DNA from: Ornithodoros turicata
Taxonomy: Eukaryota; Arthropoda; Arachnida; Ixodida; Argasidae
Assembly: GCF_037126465.1 (NCBI RefSeq)
Contig: NC_088201.1
Location: 66,796,879 to 66,860,878 of the forward strand
Length of the DNA stretch: 64,000 bases
Reading direction: 5' to 3'
How positions within the stretch are numbered: the stretch's first letter is position 1; every line of letters begins with the position of its first letter. The notes beneath the pieces were generated by a model that saw only the letters and a program-made list of their open reading frames with translations, was not told where the DNA came from and ran no database searches. The position numbers and the translations under genes were made by a program. Positions 1 through 11,275 of the stretch are shown one piece after another.

Positions 1-10
1 AATTACTCAC

Positions 11-223
11 AAGCAGGCGTCATACCAAGGGCCATTCTGACCTGCTGTCATTGACACTGTAAGGGGCACTGTAGGAATTGCTGTTTTCCTCAGGTAAGTC
101 CTTTGCCTGTTTGCAAATGCATTGGAAGTGAAATGTGCTGCGCAGAGCTTAATATTTTTGAGCTGCTGAGGTGGAAGAGCAGCATATTCAGGCCGGCCAG
201 AGTACTCGATCCATGCATGTCTC
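11..223 (-). CDS. THAP-domain protein, exon 2 (C-terminal half of zinc finger), runs off window
   Basis: The exon opens after an acceptor ending TTATAG at 224. It supplies the third base of the arginine codon begun in the exon at 532-411. It then carries the conserved Trp of THAP domains, the second ligand pair as Cys-Ala-Ala-His followed by Phe, and the closing Ala-Ile-Pro-Thr-Val-Pro, which matches the AVPTIF box of the family. About 20 further codons lead either to a TGA at 9-7 or, more likely, to a GTGAGT donor at 10-5, so the protein probably continues outside the window. All C2CH ligands are present and the frame is open across the junction, which argues against a pseudogene in this part. 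Confidence 0.7.
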
Positions 224-410
224 CTATAACATACAATAATTTGGGAATAAGCATGTGCAATACAATAACAATAAGGCAAAAAACTGAAACAGCTTGAGAA
301 TTATAACTCTGCATAGGGCACAATTCAGCCGCACCAAAATTAGGATAGCGTCGCGAACAGATTAGGTGACTGATGTGTGATATGTGAAAAGTGTATCAAA
401 ACAAACTTAC
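224..410 (-). other. Intron of THAP gene
   Basis: 187-bp intron with GTAAGT at its 5' end and a T-rich tract ending TTATAG at its 3' end. It is phase 2 on both sides and splits the zinc finger between the CxxxxC ligands and the conserved tryptophan. Confidence 0.65.
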
Positions 411-532
411 CTGTCGTCTCCTGGGAAACCAAAGGATGAAGGGCTGCAATTGAGGCTCGAGTTCTTGCAGCCTCTGGCTCGGCAGTTGACTCCGCGTGAC
501 CGTTTTGGGACTTCAGGTTTCCATTCTGCCAT
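411..532 (-). CDS. THAP-domain protein, exon 1 (N-terminal half of zinc finger)
   Basis: This is the first coding exon of a two-exon THAP domain. THAP domains are C2CH zinc fingers that bind DNA and occur in transcription regulators and in P-element-type transposases. Reading from the ATG at 532 gives 40 codons plus two bases. It has the first two zinc ligands as Cys-x4-Cys (residues 17 and 22) and the Phe-Pro expected near residue 36. An in-frame TGA lies about 20 codons upstream with no other in-frame ATG, so this start is the natural one. The exon ends at a strong donor (CAG then GTAAGT) at 410-405, in phase 2. The next exon starts in the matching phase and completes the domain. The domain call is sequence-supported; host gene versus domesticated or decayed transposase cannot be decided because the rest lies beyond the window. 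Confidence 0.72.
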
Positions 533-1170
533 TGCCACTCGAACTCCGTCAAGGGACGAACATGGTGAACGTAACAGCACAACCGTAAAAGACAGACATC
601 AAGCGAGAAAGCGCTTAAATAACCTCGGCTGGTCATTTTGAGTCCTTTGCCGTGGCCTTGTGTTCGGCTCCTCAGTAAAGTTCCTTTATGTCCCAAGGCC
701 GATACCCACGGATATGATCAGTTCCCACGGAACGAAACGGAAGCGTTTGTGTCGCACGAAACACCGTGTTGTCACTGCATTCGAAAATGCGACGGGCTCG
801 AAAATGTTCCTCACGCTGTAGCTCACCACAGCATCCCAGTTCCGAACTCGATTGTCTGTCATACGATGATATTTGTGCTAAGAAACAGTACAACACGAGC
901 AGAGGAACTTCAGCACACGAAGAATTCTGCGAAGACACTTCTCTTTCACCACAATACGATAATACGGTGCTGTCAACCGACATCGCTGGAACCGCTGCTG
1001 CGCAGGTGTACGCCCCCTAAAATATTTCGAAACTTTGTCAACCAATCGGAACACGCAACACCGCTCAGCCAATGGATATCAACTATGATGACTGACGTAG
1101 TAATACGCAATAATACTACGTGGCTGTGACGTTTAGTATTTTTCTTAAGGCCGCGGATAGGGCTAGCTGA
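533..1170. other. No gene seen; 5' flank of THAP gene
   Basis: Open frames here on both strands are short, overlap one another and match nothing I recognise. By position the stretch should hold the 5' UTR and promoter of the minus-strand THAP gene. I see no convincing TATA box or initiator. Confidence 0.3.
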
Positions 1171-1174
1171 GGAG

Positions 1175-2030
1175 GATGGCTAGGGGATACCTTGGAGCCC
1201 ATAGCAGCTCCATGGATCTGTAAAAAGTTTTTGTCATTAAAACCAAAATTGTTGCAATGCAAAACTAGTTCCAAGAGACGAATAATAACTGAACTTGGAA
1301 GGATATCAGAGGGATGAATGTCCAGGAAAGATAGCAGTGCGTGGAGACCTTCGTCATGGGGAATATTTGTCTATAGTGATACGACGTCCATAGTCGCCAT
1401 GTTTTCGATATTGTGATAGCTGTCCTTAACGACATTGATTTTAGCCAGAAGGTCATTGGTATCTTTGATATAAGAAAGGAGTAGGGGCGGCATATGCTTA
1501 ATGCATTCATGAACAACTAAAGCTAGCTTTTCTGTGGGAGTGTTGATACCTGAGATAATCGGTCTGCCGGGATTGTTTTCTTTATGCACTTTAATCAGTA
1601 GGTAGAAGGAACCGGGTTTTACATCTTTAGTTCGCAAAAATTTAGAAATGTGGTCAGGGAGGAGGTTGTCCTTCGCGATGTGACTAATTTTTTTATTAAT
1701 GAGGGAGCAAATGGAAGGTGTGGGGTCGTTCTCAAGAGGTTTGTAAAAATTCAAGTCCGATAGCTGCCTGCTTGCTTCAGCGATGTAGTCAGCCGTGTTT
1801 AGAACAACAATGCCGCCACCTTTGTCCGCGGGCGTGATGGTGATGTCCTGGTGCCCTCTGAGGTTACGTAGGACACTTTCCTCCTCGTTAGATAAGTTAT
1901 CTTGTTGCCTGCGCTGTTTTTGGAAAGAAACTCTTTGATATCCTTGTAAATGGCCGTAATGTAATTATCGATGGGAGGACTGGTTTTAGCAGAATCGGTG
2001 TCCAGCAAGATGGAGTCCTAAATGGTGTTA
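1175..2030 (-). pseudogene. Penelope-like retroelement reverse transcriptase fragment
   Basis: A minus-strand reading with breaks shows the order typical of Penelope-like element (PLE) reverse transcriptases. First is a short block ending Ala-Asp-Lys-Gly-Gly (about 1830-1815). Next are the Lys-Val-His-Lys, Arg-Pro-Ile-Ile-Ser-Gly and Thr-Pro-Thr-Glu-Lys-Leu motifs within the open stretch 1754-1371. Then comes the Asp-Val-Val-Ser-Leu core, where the following tyrosine codon is a TAG stop, then Thr-Asn-Ile-Pro, and finally a Gln-Ile-His-Gly-x-Ala-Met-Gly block near 1215. Homology stops near 1175 before the second catalytic Asp motif, and I see no GIY-YIG nuclease domain. The element is therefore 3'-truncated and inactive. 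The part upstream of 2030 is unclear. Confidence 0.75.
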
Positions 2031-4200
2031 TGTCTGTGGCGAATATTACAACGTATAACAACGTAATGAAGAATGTTGTTGAACAAGCCGGTCGAACTGT
2101 GTTTTTCGAGTGTTCATGTAAGCCACGGGGACTTGTCAACCAGTTCATGTTATTTATGGGGCGCTGCACCTGCACCCCTCGTTGAAACGTCCCCGAATGG
2201 GTCAGTGTAACCTGATACCCAAAAGCAACGTCGTCCGAGAGGCGCATCTGGTCACTGTTTCTGGTGCCTCTGTCTCTCCCTTCTTTTTGTGGATAAAATA
2301 GTAGTCTCTTTTCAAAGCTACGACGTGGTCGTGTGTTTTCTGGTCTCTGCGAAGTTCTGACGCCCCTCTGACGTTGAGTTCGACGGACTTACATGTCGGT
2401 TGTCGGTTTACCATGGGAAAATGTTTATAAATGCATCTATCAATACGTGTTGCCATCATCGGTAACTCTCTAATCAAGCTACTTCAGTTGTTCATGAACT
2501 GGAGTGCACATAAGGGCTGCTCTGAAAGAAAAGTGTTTGGTTTCAGGCCTCTTAATATTTCTAAAAACGATAACAAACTTCACAGCGACTATTCTTCTGA
2601 AATGAGGAACTCCATAACGAAAGCAAAAAATATAGCTGGCCGTATCATAGTATCCAACTGAAACGTGGCACTTCAATTGAACACTTGGCATGCAGTTGAA
2701 GAAAAGGCAGAAATAATTGTTGGCGTTGTGTGGCTGGTGTCAAGTTTGTCACACTAGGTGTTCAATCATAATGTACGTTAGATATGTTATAAGTAGCGTG
2801 CATATGATGTCACGCCGTAGCTTTACCTGTGCTTTTTCCCTCTTTCTGGAGAGGCGGCGCACGCCCGCGCACACCACCTATATATTCAAAAGTACTATGA
2901 TATACAGACTCAATATGTGGTGGGGACATGTGAAACCAATATAACACATACTTACATTTCAGACTTTCGTGGAAAAGGCAGTCCAGGTCTGTCGGATTTG
3001 TCAGACACAATAAAAAAGCCAGCAAGCACAGTGTGGAATGACAGTTTCATCTTTCGAAAGCAGAGGTGCAGACACCACGACCTTTCGTCATCTCAAAGCT
3101 TCAGAGGGTGATTTCACGTCGGGGCAGACAGGTTTGTCCGGGTCACTCCTTCGATTTGTCCAGAAAACAAAAAGTATTGTAGCCCAGTGTCTATGTAACA
3201 AAATGACGCAAAAATTAACCCCGTATCTTGTTTGGTTAGGATTTTTAAAGTCCCGTATCATCGCCACGAGTCGTGTGTCTAGTTGCTGTGTCCCGTTTTT
3301 TTCTTTTTTCTTGCCTTTATTTATCTCTCTTTGTGGTAACTTGCCGCCCGTCCCGGCAGGCAGACCGCCCTCTCTTTCTTATTTTTTAAAATTTCTTTAG
3401 AAAAACGATACCCCCCTAAAGCTGACAATGCGGGCTCCTCGTTTTTCCGAAAGCCTCGAAAGCCGTCACGGCTTTTTTTGCCATGTTCAGAGCGTCGGAG
3501 TTGCCGACTTTTTCAATGTACCGGACAGAATCTGCGTCGTGGAATGCACAGCACCCTGTACTCCACAGCTACGAACTTTGGCGGCTCCGGATGCCACCGT
3601 TAACGTTTAAAAAAATGGCAAACTTTGCAACACACACACAAAAAATGCAACACTTGCTCGAATTCGTCGCTCACTTTCTTAGGCACATTTACAAATCGAA
3701 CAACGAAATTTACATCGCCGTACTCGGCAAGGCAAGCTCTTTCGAATGATGGAAGTCTCGCTTTTCTGGGTTGAATAGTTCTTGTCGTACAGGCGCTGTT
3801 GTCGAAGACACTGACTGAAAATTGAAGAAGTTTAGACCCTCGGTTCCCAAAAACAAAGGCTTTAATTTCGACGAAATATCTTGCAGTGCTAGACAAATGT
3901 GTCGTCATTAACCGGCATTGGCCGAAGAAGCGCGCTCGTTTACACTGACGGCCCTTCGCGGCGCCTTGCACCCTAGTCCTTCAAGCCGAATGAAAGCATT
4001 ACAAGTTCCAGGGAAAGGTAACAGAATCATTTTCGTTTCCGTTACCACCTCCGTTACTGGCCCTTATTTGTTTCTGTTTCGGTTACCACCATTGTTGCTC
4101 TCGTTTCCGTTACGTTTCCGTTTCGGTACAGCCCCCCCCCCCCCCCACCTCCAGCTTTTAGTTTTCCTTCCTTCTTTTCTTTCCTTTTTTTTTTTTTTTA
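2031..4200. other. No supported gene
   Basis: This could include 5' PLE-derived sequence up to about 2480, but no domain is readable. A C-run near 4132-4147 and a T-run near 4183-4199 are low-complexity tracts. The minus-strand frame 3971-3600 stays open for 123 codons without a recognisable motif (see findings). Confidence 0.3.
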
Positions 4201-5648
4201 AGAAAGTCCATTGAGACCGTGACAAAACTTAATCCCTCTGCGTTCTGAAGTCTATTTTGAGGACTCATATACACACGGTACAAGTATAACGGCCGCATGG
4301 CAGATGGAAATTCCTGACGTGCCTTGGGCAGTCCTTGTGTCGTTCATCAAAGTGGTAGAAAAATATACCAGTTTTGCACATCACAAGAAGCACCATTTGA
4401 ATTAATCTAATCCAATCCACTTGCCACCCAAGATTGCACCTGCCATGTAGGATAGGATGACAGATAGCGATTGTTTGATTGATAGTGCCTCATATTTCAA
4501 GACGTCATTTGTCACACGTGAAACCATGCCACCAACTCATGCCAAAACAATAAATATGCTTGTACTACTCATGGAAAATCAGAACATACTGGCCAGAATA
4601 TTTGGTGTTGCTATCTGGAGACCTACACTCCTGCGAGAGAAACGGATAAATTTACGCTTACGTCCAATCTTACCCTTACTACGCGTAAATTTCGACAAAA
4701 TGTCTGGGTGTACCCTGTTACCCACTCTTAGTAATAAAACTTTTGAAATCCACGCTAAGAAATCAACCCTTCAAAATTCATCCATTTGAAACCCACGCTG
4801 TCAAAATAAATCACATTGGATCTATGCAGTCCAGTGTTAAGCATGGTTTCACGTGAGAAAATCAGTGTTTAAGAGGATCACACTCCAGAATAGCGAGTCT
4901 TTATGCAATTCTGTGTCGTATTCAGCATGTACCTCTCAATTACTCAATTTCATGAAGTTATAGGCGTAAATAACTACGCGTATGAATACTAGGAAAACAA
5001 CGCTTCGGCGGTTCGGCTACCATTGGGAACGAGGCTATCTGAGAAAATTGAGTAACGACAGAAGGGGCCGTATCGTTCGTATGGTGTTGCGGATGTGCTG
5101 CATAAAAAGGATAATCACTGCAAGCTCTAATAAAGCATATGTTTCTTCTGCCGATTTCGTCAGGTATTTTTCAAACGTGTAACGACTTGGTGTGCTAACA
5201 CGCGTACAACTGGTGAAGTAATTCATGGGTGAAGTGACATTGATGCAGTCGTAGTTGTTTTCAACCGGAAATCGGGTAGTGAAAAATGTCCAGGATGAGC
5301 AACATATAAAACGCACCTCAAAACTGCTGTGTCGACCATTTGTCACGACGGTAATCACGTAAACATCATGTAAACGTCTCTTGCTTTCCTCAGCCTCAGC
5401 CTACGAAGAACCGCGAATGTTATTTATGTTTGATAAGAGCCGCGAAAAGTGGTTCAGCAAGGTAAAACTGTGGCGGGAACACCGTCATAGAAGGGAGGTG
5501 CTTAATTAGATCACAGTGAAAGATAGCAAAGGAATGTTGCTGGTGGGATGTTACTGGTCATGTAGAAAGCAGATCTCCTTGACCAACAGATCAATGGATT
5601 GCACAAATTGTCTTCCTGTCAGTGGGCAACTGACATTTTCGTTCCGTC
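4201..5648. other. No supported gene
   Basis: Only short unrelated frames are present. The longest (5358-5035, minus) has no recognisable motif and no clear splice context. Confidence 0.3.
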
Positions 5649-5650
5649 TA

Positions 5651-6182
5651 CACTCTAAGAAAAAAAGGAGTACTTTTACTCCTTTTGGGGAGTAATTGCA
5701 TTGCCACAAAAAATAGTCCCTTTCGGGAGTAAATGCGCGGGAGTAAATGAATGTCACAGAGTGAAGACCGCATTTCACGCGCTGTTGTAAGAGTCCCAGG
5801 TACATAATTGGTGCGCATACATGAAAATACTTTGAAGCAAACCGTCAACCGTGATATATCGACTGATATAAAATCTTGCGCCATACTAGGGCACAATTTG
5901 CGAAGAAATATGCGCTAACTGTTTCTTACTCTGTGTGGCTGGAAAATTGCTACGTTGTCTGAGTTATACAGCCTTATGTCGTTCAAACTGACCAAGGGCA
6001 CATATTTACGTAGACTGTCGCATTCAGGAGACCATTCGCGAAGTTTAGTGACAATTTGCAGTCTTGGGGAGTAAATGTCGGGACTAAATGTTGGGTTAGG
6101 GGACTAAAATGGGGAGTATTTGCAGACTAGGGGGGTAGAAGCTGCAATTACTCCCCTTTTTACTCCTTTTTTTCTTAGAGTG
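5651..6182. mobile_element. TA-flanked MITE, 532 bp
   Basis: Inverted ends read CACTCTAAGAAAAAAAGGAG on the left and its near-complement at 6161-6182, flanked on both sides by TA (5649-5650 and 6183-6184). The interior repeats the word GGAGTAAA / TTTACTCC several times. TA duplication and short TIRs fit Tc1/mariner-type non-autonomous elements. No transposase is encoded. Its terminal CACTCT resembles the palindromic MITE family described at 27.8-47.3 kb. Confidence 0.75.
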
Positions 6183-6184
6183 TA

Positions 6185-7170
6185 TACTGACAAATGTTGA
6201 CCCAAAGTTTGGTTCCTGTATGCCACAAAACACTTCTCGCCAAGATGGTGCATTTATTCATGGACTATGACTCAATGGGGCATTTACAGCTCAGTGGCAT
6301 TACCACATCAGGCAAGTTGACTGTCTCAGATGCTGTCACTGCGGTGCTATAAAAGCCCAGAGCACAGAAGACCCCTCAAAGCTCTTTTGGTCATTTTAGA
6401 CTACATGGGACATTATTTCCTTCCTCACACCACCAGCAGCTATGGGGTAGAGTATCGCCCCTGGCGATGAAACTCCCTGTCCATCTCAAAATAAAGTTGA
6501 TGTTGGAACGATTAACTCCATTTCTTATAACGTTACTGAACAGCATCTGCAACTTCTGCGAGGTGGTTTAGACCACTCTTATAACTACATGTTCTGTGTA
6601 ACCTGGGAATGCTGGTATGTGGGTGAAGTGGCTAGTTTGCCACAGTACCACAAATTGGAACACAAATGGCCGATAAATCTGCTACAAAATCTGGTGCAAG
6701 AGGATGAGCACTTGGAATGATCACAGTTTTTAGTACCACGCAGAGGAAGATAGAGTAGAGTACCTTCAAATTTTGTAGTACTTTTTCTGAATTAGTTGTA
6801 ATTATGCTGCAGCTACATAGGCAGTAGTTAAAATGCTACTCGCAATTGCCCATCACTGGTTGCCAAAACTTCATGCTAGCACTCAATTCTTTTTGCAAAC
6901 TTTGGTTGGTGATGTGATGAATGTTTCGGTGACTTCCGTAGGCCCGGTATCACCAACTCTGGTTAACTGAACCAAGATCAAGGGTTGCCAATTATTGAAC
7001 TTAACACACACTTCTTTTTTTACATCGGTGATATGGTGAATGTTTCAGTAACAAGAACTCCTTTAGTGAACCAGAGAGTTTAATTAGACACTTTGGCAGT
7101 TGTAACTTCGCAAAAGCCGACATATTCATTCAGCTGTGTCAGCACAAAGCTACACAACCACACAGTATAT
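6185..7170. other. No gene seen
   Basis: AT-rich stretch with no coding frame and no repeat that I can define. Confidence 0.3.
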
Positions 7171-7176
7171 TAGTTA

Positions 7177-7678
7177 GACAAAAAAAGTTGAGAACTCCGA
7201 CTTAACATAACAATATAACAAGTTTACTCAGACGTTTCGTCCGTCATGCGACGGACATCATCAGTGCCAAACTGAACGAGAGGTTACAAACCCGGTCGCT
7301 ATTTAAGGAGATGGGAGTATTGTTCGGGAAGGGGACCACGGTTTTTGTTACAAACCGAGGGTTCACCGCGTATGTGCCAAGACTCTAGAAGCTTTCTGGG
7401 TCCCCATCTTTGTTCTCGAGCCAAGGTCACCTGGGGGACCCAGAACGACAAGGGGACGCAGAAAGCTTCTAGAGTCTTAGCACATACGCGGTGACCCCTC
7501 GGTTTGTAACAAAAACTGTGGCCCCTTCCCGAACAATACTCCCATCTCCTTAAATAGCGACCGGTTTTGTAATCTCTCATTCAGTTTGGCACTGATGATG
7601 TCCGTCGCATGACGGACGAAACGTCTGAGTAAACTTGTTATTTTGTTATGTTAAGTCGGAGTTCTCAACTTTTTTGTG
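7177..7678. repeat. 500-bp near-perfect palindrome with hammerhead-like stem-loop in each arm
   Basis: Two arms of about 240 bp are near reverse complements around a short centre near 7425. The hexamer TAGTTA flanks both ends (7171-7176 and 7679-7684) and may be a target duplication. In the right arm, CTGATGA (7592-7598) is followed by one T, a 7-bp stem with a GCAT loop (7600-7617) and GAAAC (7618-7622). The left arm carries the reverse complement. This resembles the catalytic core found in hammerhead ribozymes of Penelope-like terminal repeats, with one extra base. The minus-strand open frame across it is a by-product of the palindrome. Confidence 0.6.
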
Positions 7679-7684
7679 TAGTTA

Positions 7685-8094
7685 TGTCGTCTCCCAGCTT
7701 TTGGAGTATTTTTGCAGTGTATTAGTGTAGTGAACGCGGTGTACTGCATCATCAAGGACAAAGTCTGGGAGCAGAAATGTGGGACATTGCTTAATATGCA
7801 GAAAAATAACATCGATGTTTTTGCATGGCTGACCACCTAACTTCAATAGCCAGTGATGAACATGCGATGTTTTCAGCCGGTGTATTCTGGAAATTAATAG
7901 GTGACGTGTGGGGAGGGGGGGATCGTTTGCAAGTTAACAGCACCGAACAGCAACAACAGTTTCACAGATTTTGGGCAAACACATCTATGTTGGCACACAC
8001 GAAGGGCATATAGTTATTTCATTACACTTTATTGAACTTTATGTACGCATAAGGGTGCTTTACAAAAAAAAAAAAAAAAGGTGGGAGGGGGCAG
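7685..8094. other. No gene seen; A-rich tract
   Basis: Contains a run of A at about 8064-8080 immediately next to the downstream edge of the BEL/Pao remnant. No coding signal. Confidence 0.3.
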
Positions 8095-8189
8095 GGTTAC
8101 AAAAAGAAACAGAGGTAGTGCGAAAACGAACAGCCTTGACAACGCGACCCATGGGCCGCTCATTTCGCTCGGCATCCTTGTCCTTCAGC

Positions 8190-9649
8190 AATACAATATC
8201 ACCCTCTCGGATGTCTTGTTGACCTGTCTGCCACCTGCGACGGCCCTGCAATGTTGGAATGTATTGTTTCCCCCAGCGGTCCCAAAAGGTGTTGGCCATT
8301 GACTGCAGTTGTTTAAACTGCCTTCGGTAGACATTGTCATACCCAAATTCTCAAAGAGGTGGAGGGTTCTACTCGTGTTCTGAGTGAGTATCATACTTGG
8401 TGTCAAAATCATCGGGTTTTCCGGATTCCTTGACACGGGAGTCAAAGGTCTGTTATTTACGATCCGCAAAGAGTGTGACAAGCATATCGTTTGAAAGCAC
8501 TCACGTGTTCGTGCCCAGAAGCACAGAGTTCAAAATGCGACGAACAATCCCGATCATGCGCTCCCAAGCATCACCCCTGTCAGAGGCCTGAGGGGGATTG
8601 AAAACCCACGTACATCCTTAATTTTGTAGATATTTGCCAACATCGTTATTGCCAGGCGAATTCGTGTTGATCTTCAACTCTTTGCGTTAAAGAACCACCT
8701 TTGCTCTTTGCACGGTTTGCATTGGTTCCGCAATCGGGCCGCAGAAGTTTAACCGGAGCTCTGATGGACAAGAATCGCCTGAGAGAGTTGATGAAGCTCG
8801 ATGAATCCATCGATTCAATGACTTCAGTGTGTATCACACATATGGCCCGGCAAGTAAACAACACAGCGAGTCCACCACTCTCCCAATAGTCCAATATGTG
8901 CGAGTCCACCGTTCTGCGCGCTTTAACCGTCCCGAGTCCAAACAGGTCGAGGCCCACATAGGTGAACGGTGGGTCCGTGCTAAGTCTGTCTCTTGGCAAA
9001 TCAGCCATGATTTGCTTCTGAGGTCTGCTCCTGAGTTTGCGGCTTTTGATGCACTTGTGAATGATCGAACCGATGCAGATCTTTGCTCCCGCAATCCACA
9101 ACCCTACGGCTCTGACTGCACCTTCAGTGAAATGGCGTCCTTGATGCTCAACCCTTTGGTGATCATGTCGGATCAGTCTAATGTTGTAATATGATGCCGA
9201 CGAGGCATGACGACAGTGTGCCATACGCCTTGGTCAAATGACGAGTTGTGAAGTCGTCCTCCGATTCTCATCAGGCCATTCTCGTCCTATAGGGGTTCAA
9301 CTTCCAAAGCGGGCACCCCCTTGGTATTCTGTGCTCATTTGTGCTCTCTGTGCTCGATGCATTGAATCTCACTCGAGAACATTTCGCCTTGGACGGTTCT
9401 ATAGACGAGTTTCTTCGCAGAGGGAAGTTCTTCATTAGTGCGGGGCTGGAGGCAAGTATGCCTGTGTCGACAGGACGGTGATGCAACATCGCATGGGATG
9501 CGCAGAAGATTCGCTGTTGTCCGAATGAGAGTCGTCCATCTTGAAAACCGCTCGAATCTCTGAGCGCCAAACCTGCGCTGCGACGACACGCTGGTAGCAA
9601 CGGTGGTCACCGCAGGACGAACTTCCTCGTCTGTCTCAGGGTCTATCAA
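8190..9649 (-). pseudogene. BEL/Pao integrase, degraded but with D,D,E visible
   Basis: Upstream is a spacer block (about 9620-9510) with Val-Arg-Pro, followed by Arg-Phe and Trp-Thr. The integrase proper has an N-terminal HHCC-like region around 9160-9040 (His-Gln-Gly-Arg is clear). The first catalytic Asp is in Val-Gly-Leu-Asp-Leu-Phe-Gly near 8950, the second in Asp-Cys-Gly-Thr-Asn near 8730, and a Trp-Glu-Arg-Met-Ile-Gly block with the third acidic residue is near 8555. The C-terminal part typical of BEL/Pao integrases (Phe-Trp-x-Arg-Trp, later Gly-Asp-Ile-Val-Leu-Leu-Lys-Asp) lies at about 8290-8190. Frames change several times, so no intact enzyme is encoded. Confidence 0.8.
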
Positions 9650-9859
9650 TCGAAACGTTTGATATTCGACACCTGAGCCCGAGTCGTCTTTCTTGCACTG
9701 AAAGTTAGGGCCAGTTAACTACGTTGTCTTTGCAAGACGATCAGCCGATACTGCCGCTTCCTGTCCAGTGGGAACATAATTGCATTGTTTGGGCTGGCAT
9801 GACTTCCGAATCCGTTCTACCCTATTGCTTACGCATACGTAGAACCTCCTGGACTCGTT

Positions 9860-10499
9860 TTATATGTAATCGAGTACTACCTTGCTGTCTGTGTAGCACT
9901 TCACAGCGTCAAGGCAAACGTCGAGCTCGCCGATGATAACGTTAGCCATTTCAATTCCCAAGGCAGCCTCACATAACTCGAGTCTTGGGATTGTATGTCC
10001 ACGTTTCTTGTCCACGTAAAACTTGGCTTTCCTGAGGATAAACCCAACATCGTTCAACACAACCCAACATCACCACACGTATCCGTGAGTTTTAAGTAAG
10101 CCACAGCAGCAATTGCTTTGAATGAGGCGATATATCTGAAATATGATCTGAAAATATTGAGACGACCACGCCGTGGAGGGAGATATCCCAGAGTAGATGC
10201 GAGGTATCTTGACGTCTTCGAGAGTTGATAGAGAGTTCCTCCAAACTTCCTATTTAGTACTTTGTGGTAGCTCGACGACCCAATCTTCTGTCGAGACGGA
10301 CAGTTCTCTCAACAGCAACCGACCATACAGTGACAGGAGCTGCGAATCCAAGAGGGTCGTACAAACTCTTAACTGTAGACAGAAGAACCTGCCAGGTGTG
10401 TGGCTTCTTCTTAGGAGGTACGTGGAAGGTCAAGGAGTCATTTTTAATGTTGAAACTCAGGCCCAAGCTTCTTTGTGTCAGAGGGGAGTCAGTTCCCAA
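9860..10499 (-). pseudogene. BEL/Pao RT thumb/connection and RNase H, degraded
   Basis: The stretch 10499-10254 carries Ser-Leu-Tyr-Asp-Pro-Leu-Gly-Phe, a conserved block after the RT palm in BEL/Pao pol. From about 10060 to 9860 an RNase H segment shows Ile-Pro-Arg-Leu-Glu-Leu with its glutamate, then Tyr-Thr-Asp-Ser, a typical RNase H catalytic Asp context. The two pieces are in different frames and separated by stops. Confidence 0.75.
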
Positions 10500-11275
10500 G
10501 TCCAGTTCTTTCAGATCTGTCCCCTACTCTTGAGGTGGGCAAGCTTTCATCACTGCGACGCTGTGGGAGGCTATTTTGTGCAGCCTCAAGTTTCCTACAG
10601 CCAGCATGTCCTTCGTTCTCTGTAGTAGATCGATAGCAGTTTCTTCGATAGGGAGGGACTTCAGCCAGTCATCCACATAGAAATCTCTCTACAAATCTCC
10701 TGGAGTCGGTACCATACTTCCTCTCGCCTTCAAGGGCGGTCCGCATAAGTCCATACGTTGCAACAGCCGGCGATGGGCTGTTCAAGAATACGTGAACGCA
10801 CGTCCTGTACTCCACAACATCTTCCTTCGGGTCATTGTCGCGGAACCAGAGAAACCTTAGGTCGTCCCTGTCCTCTTCACGAACGATGAAGCAGTAAAAC
10901 ATTTCTTGATGTCTGCGGTGATGGCGAAGGGTTCCTTACGAAACCGCATTAGTACTCCTAAAAGGCTGTTTCCGAGATTAGGCCCAGCGAGAAGGACGTC
11001 ATTTATGGATGTCCCTTGGAACTTCGCGCTCCAGTCGAAGACAACACGTATCTGTCCCGGCTTCTTCGGGTGATATACGCCGAAAATAGGAAGGTACCGC
11101 ACTTCTTTTCCTTTTTGCTGTTCCGGGGCTAACTCAGCATGTCCGTTGGCAAATATGTTGCCCGTAAACATTAAGAAGTGCTCTTTCATATCCGACCGCT
11201 TTTGTCCAAGGTACGGCAGAGCGAGGCGGGCTGTGTCTGGATAACTGAGTCCTGGTAGGCGAGGATTTGCCTTTG
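10480..11275 (-). pseudogene. BEL/Pao reverse transcriptase, frameshifted
   Basis: Starting near 11275, the readable blocks include Arg-Val-Val-Phe-Asp near 11040, then Asn-Asp-Val-Leu-Leu-x-Gly-Pro-x-Leu, the Ala-Asp-Ile catalytic Asp block near 10930, and Asn-Ser-Pro-Ser-Pro-Ala-Val-Ala-Thr near 10790-10760. A frameshift near 10890-10900 separates these. A second, near 10690, puts the catalytic Tyr-Val-Asp-Asp (about 10683-10666) in another frame. These motifs are diagnostic of BEL/Pao RT. All the catalytic aspartates are still visible, so decay is through frameshifts and stops rather than loss of the core. Confidence 0.82.

Noticed and set aside
638..1129. 163-codon plus-strand ORF
   Set aside because: No recognisable domain and it lies opposite several minus-strand frames of equal quality; probably chance in the THAP gene 5' flank.
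7299..7580. 93-codon minus-strand ORF
   Set aside because: Spans the centre of the 500-bp palindrome; the same composition is seen in both arms, no domain.
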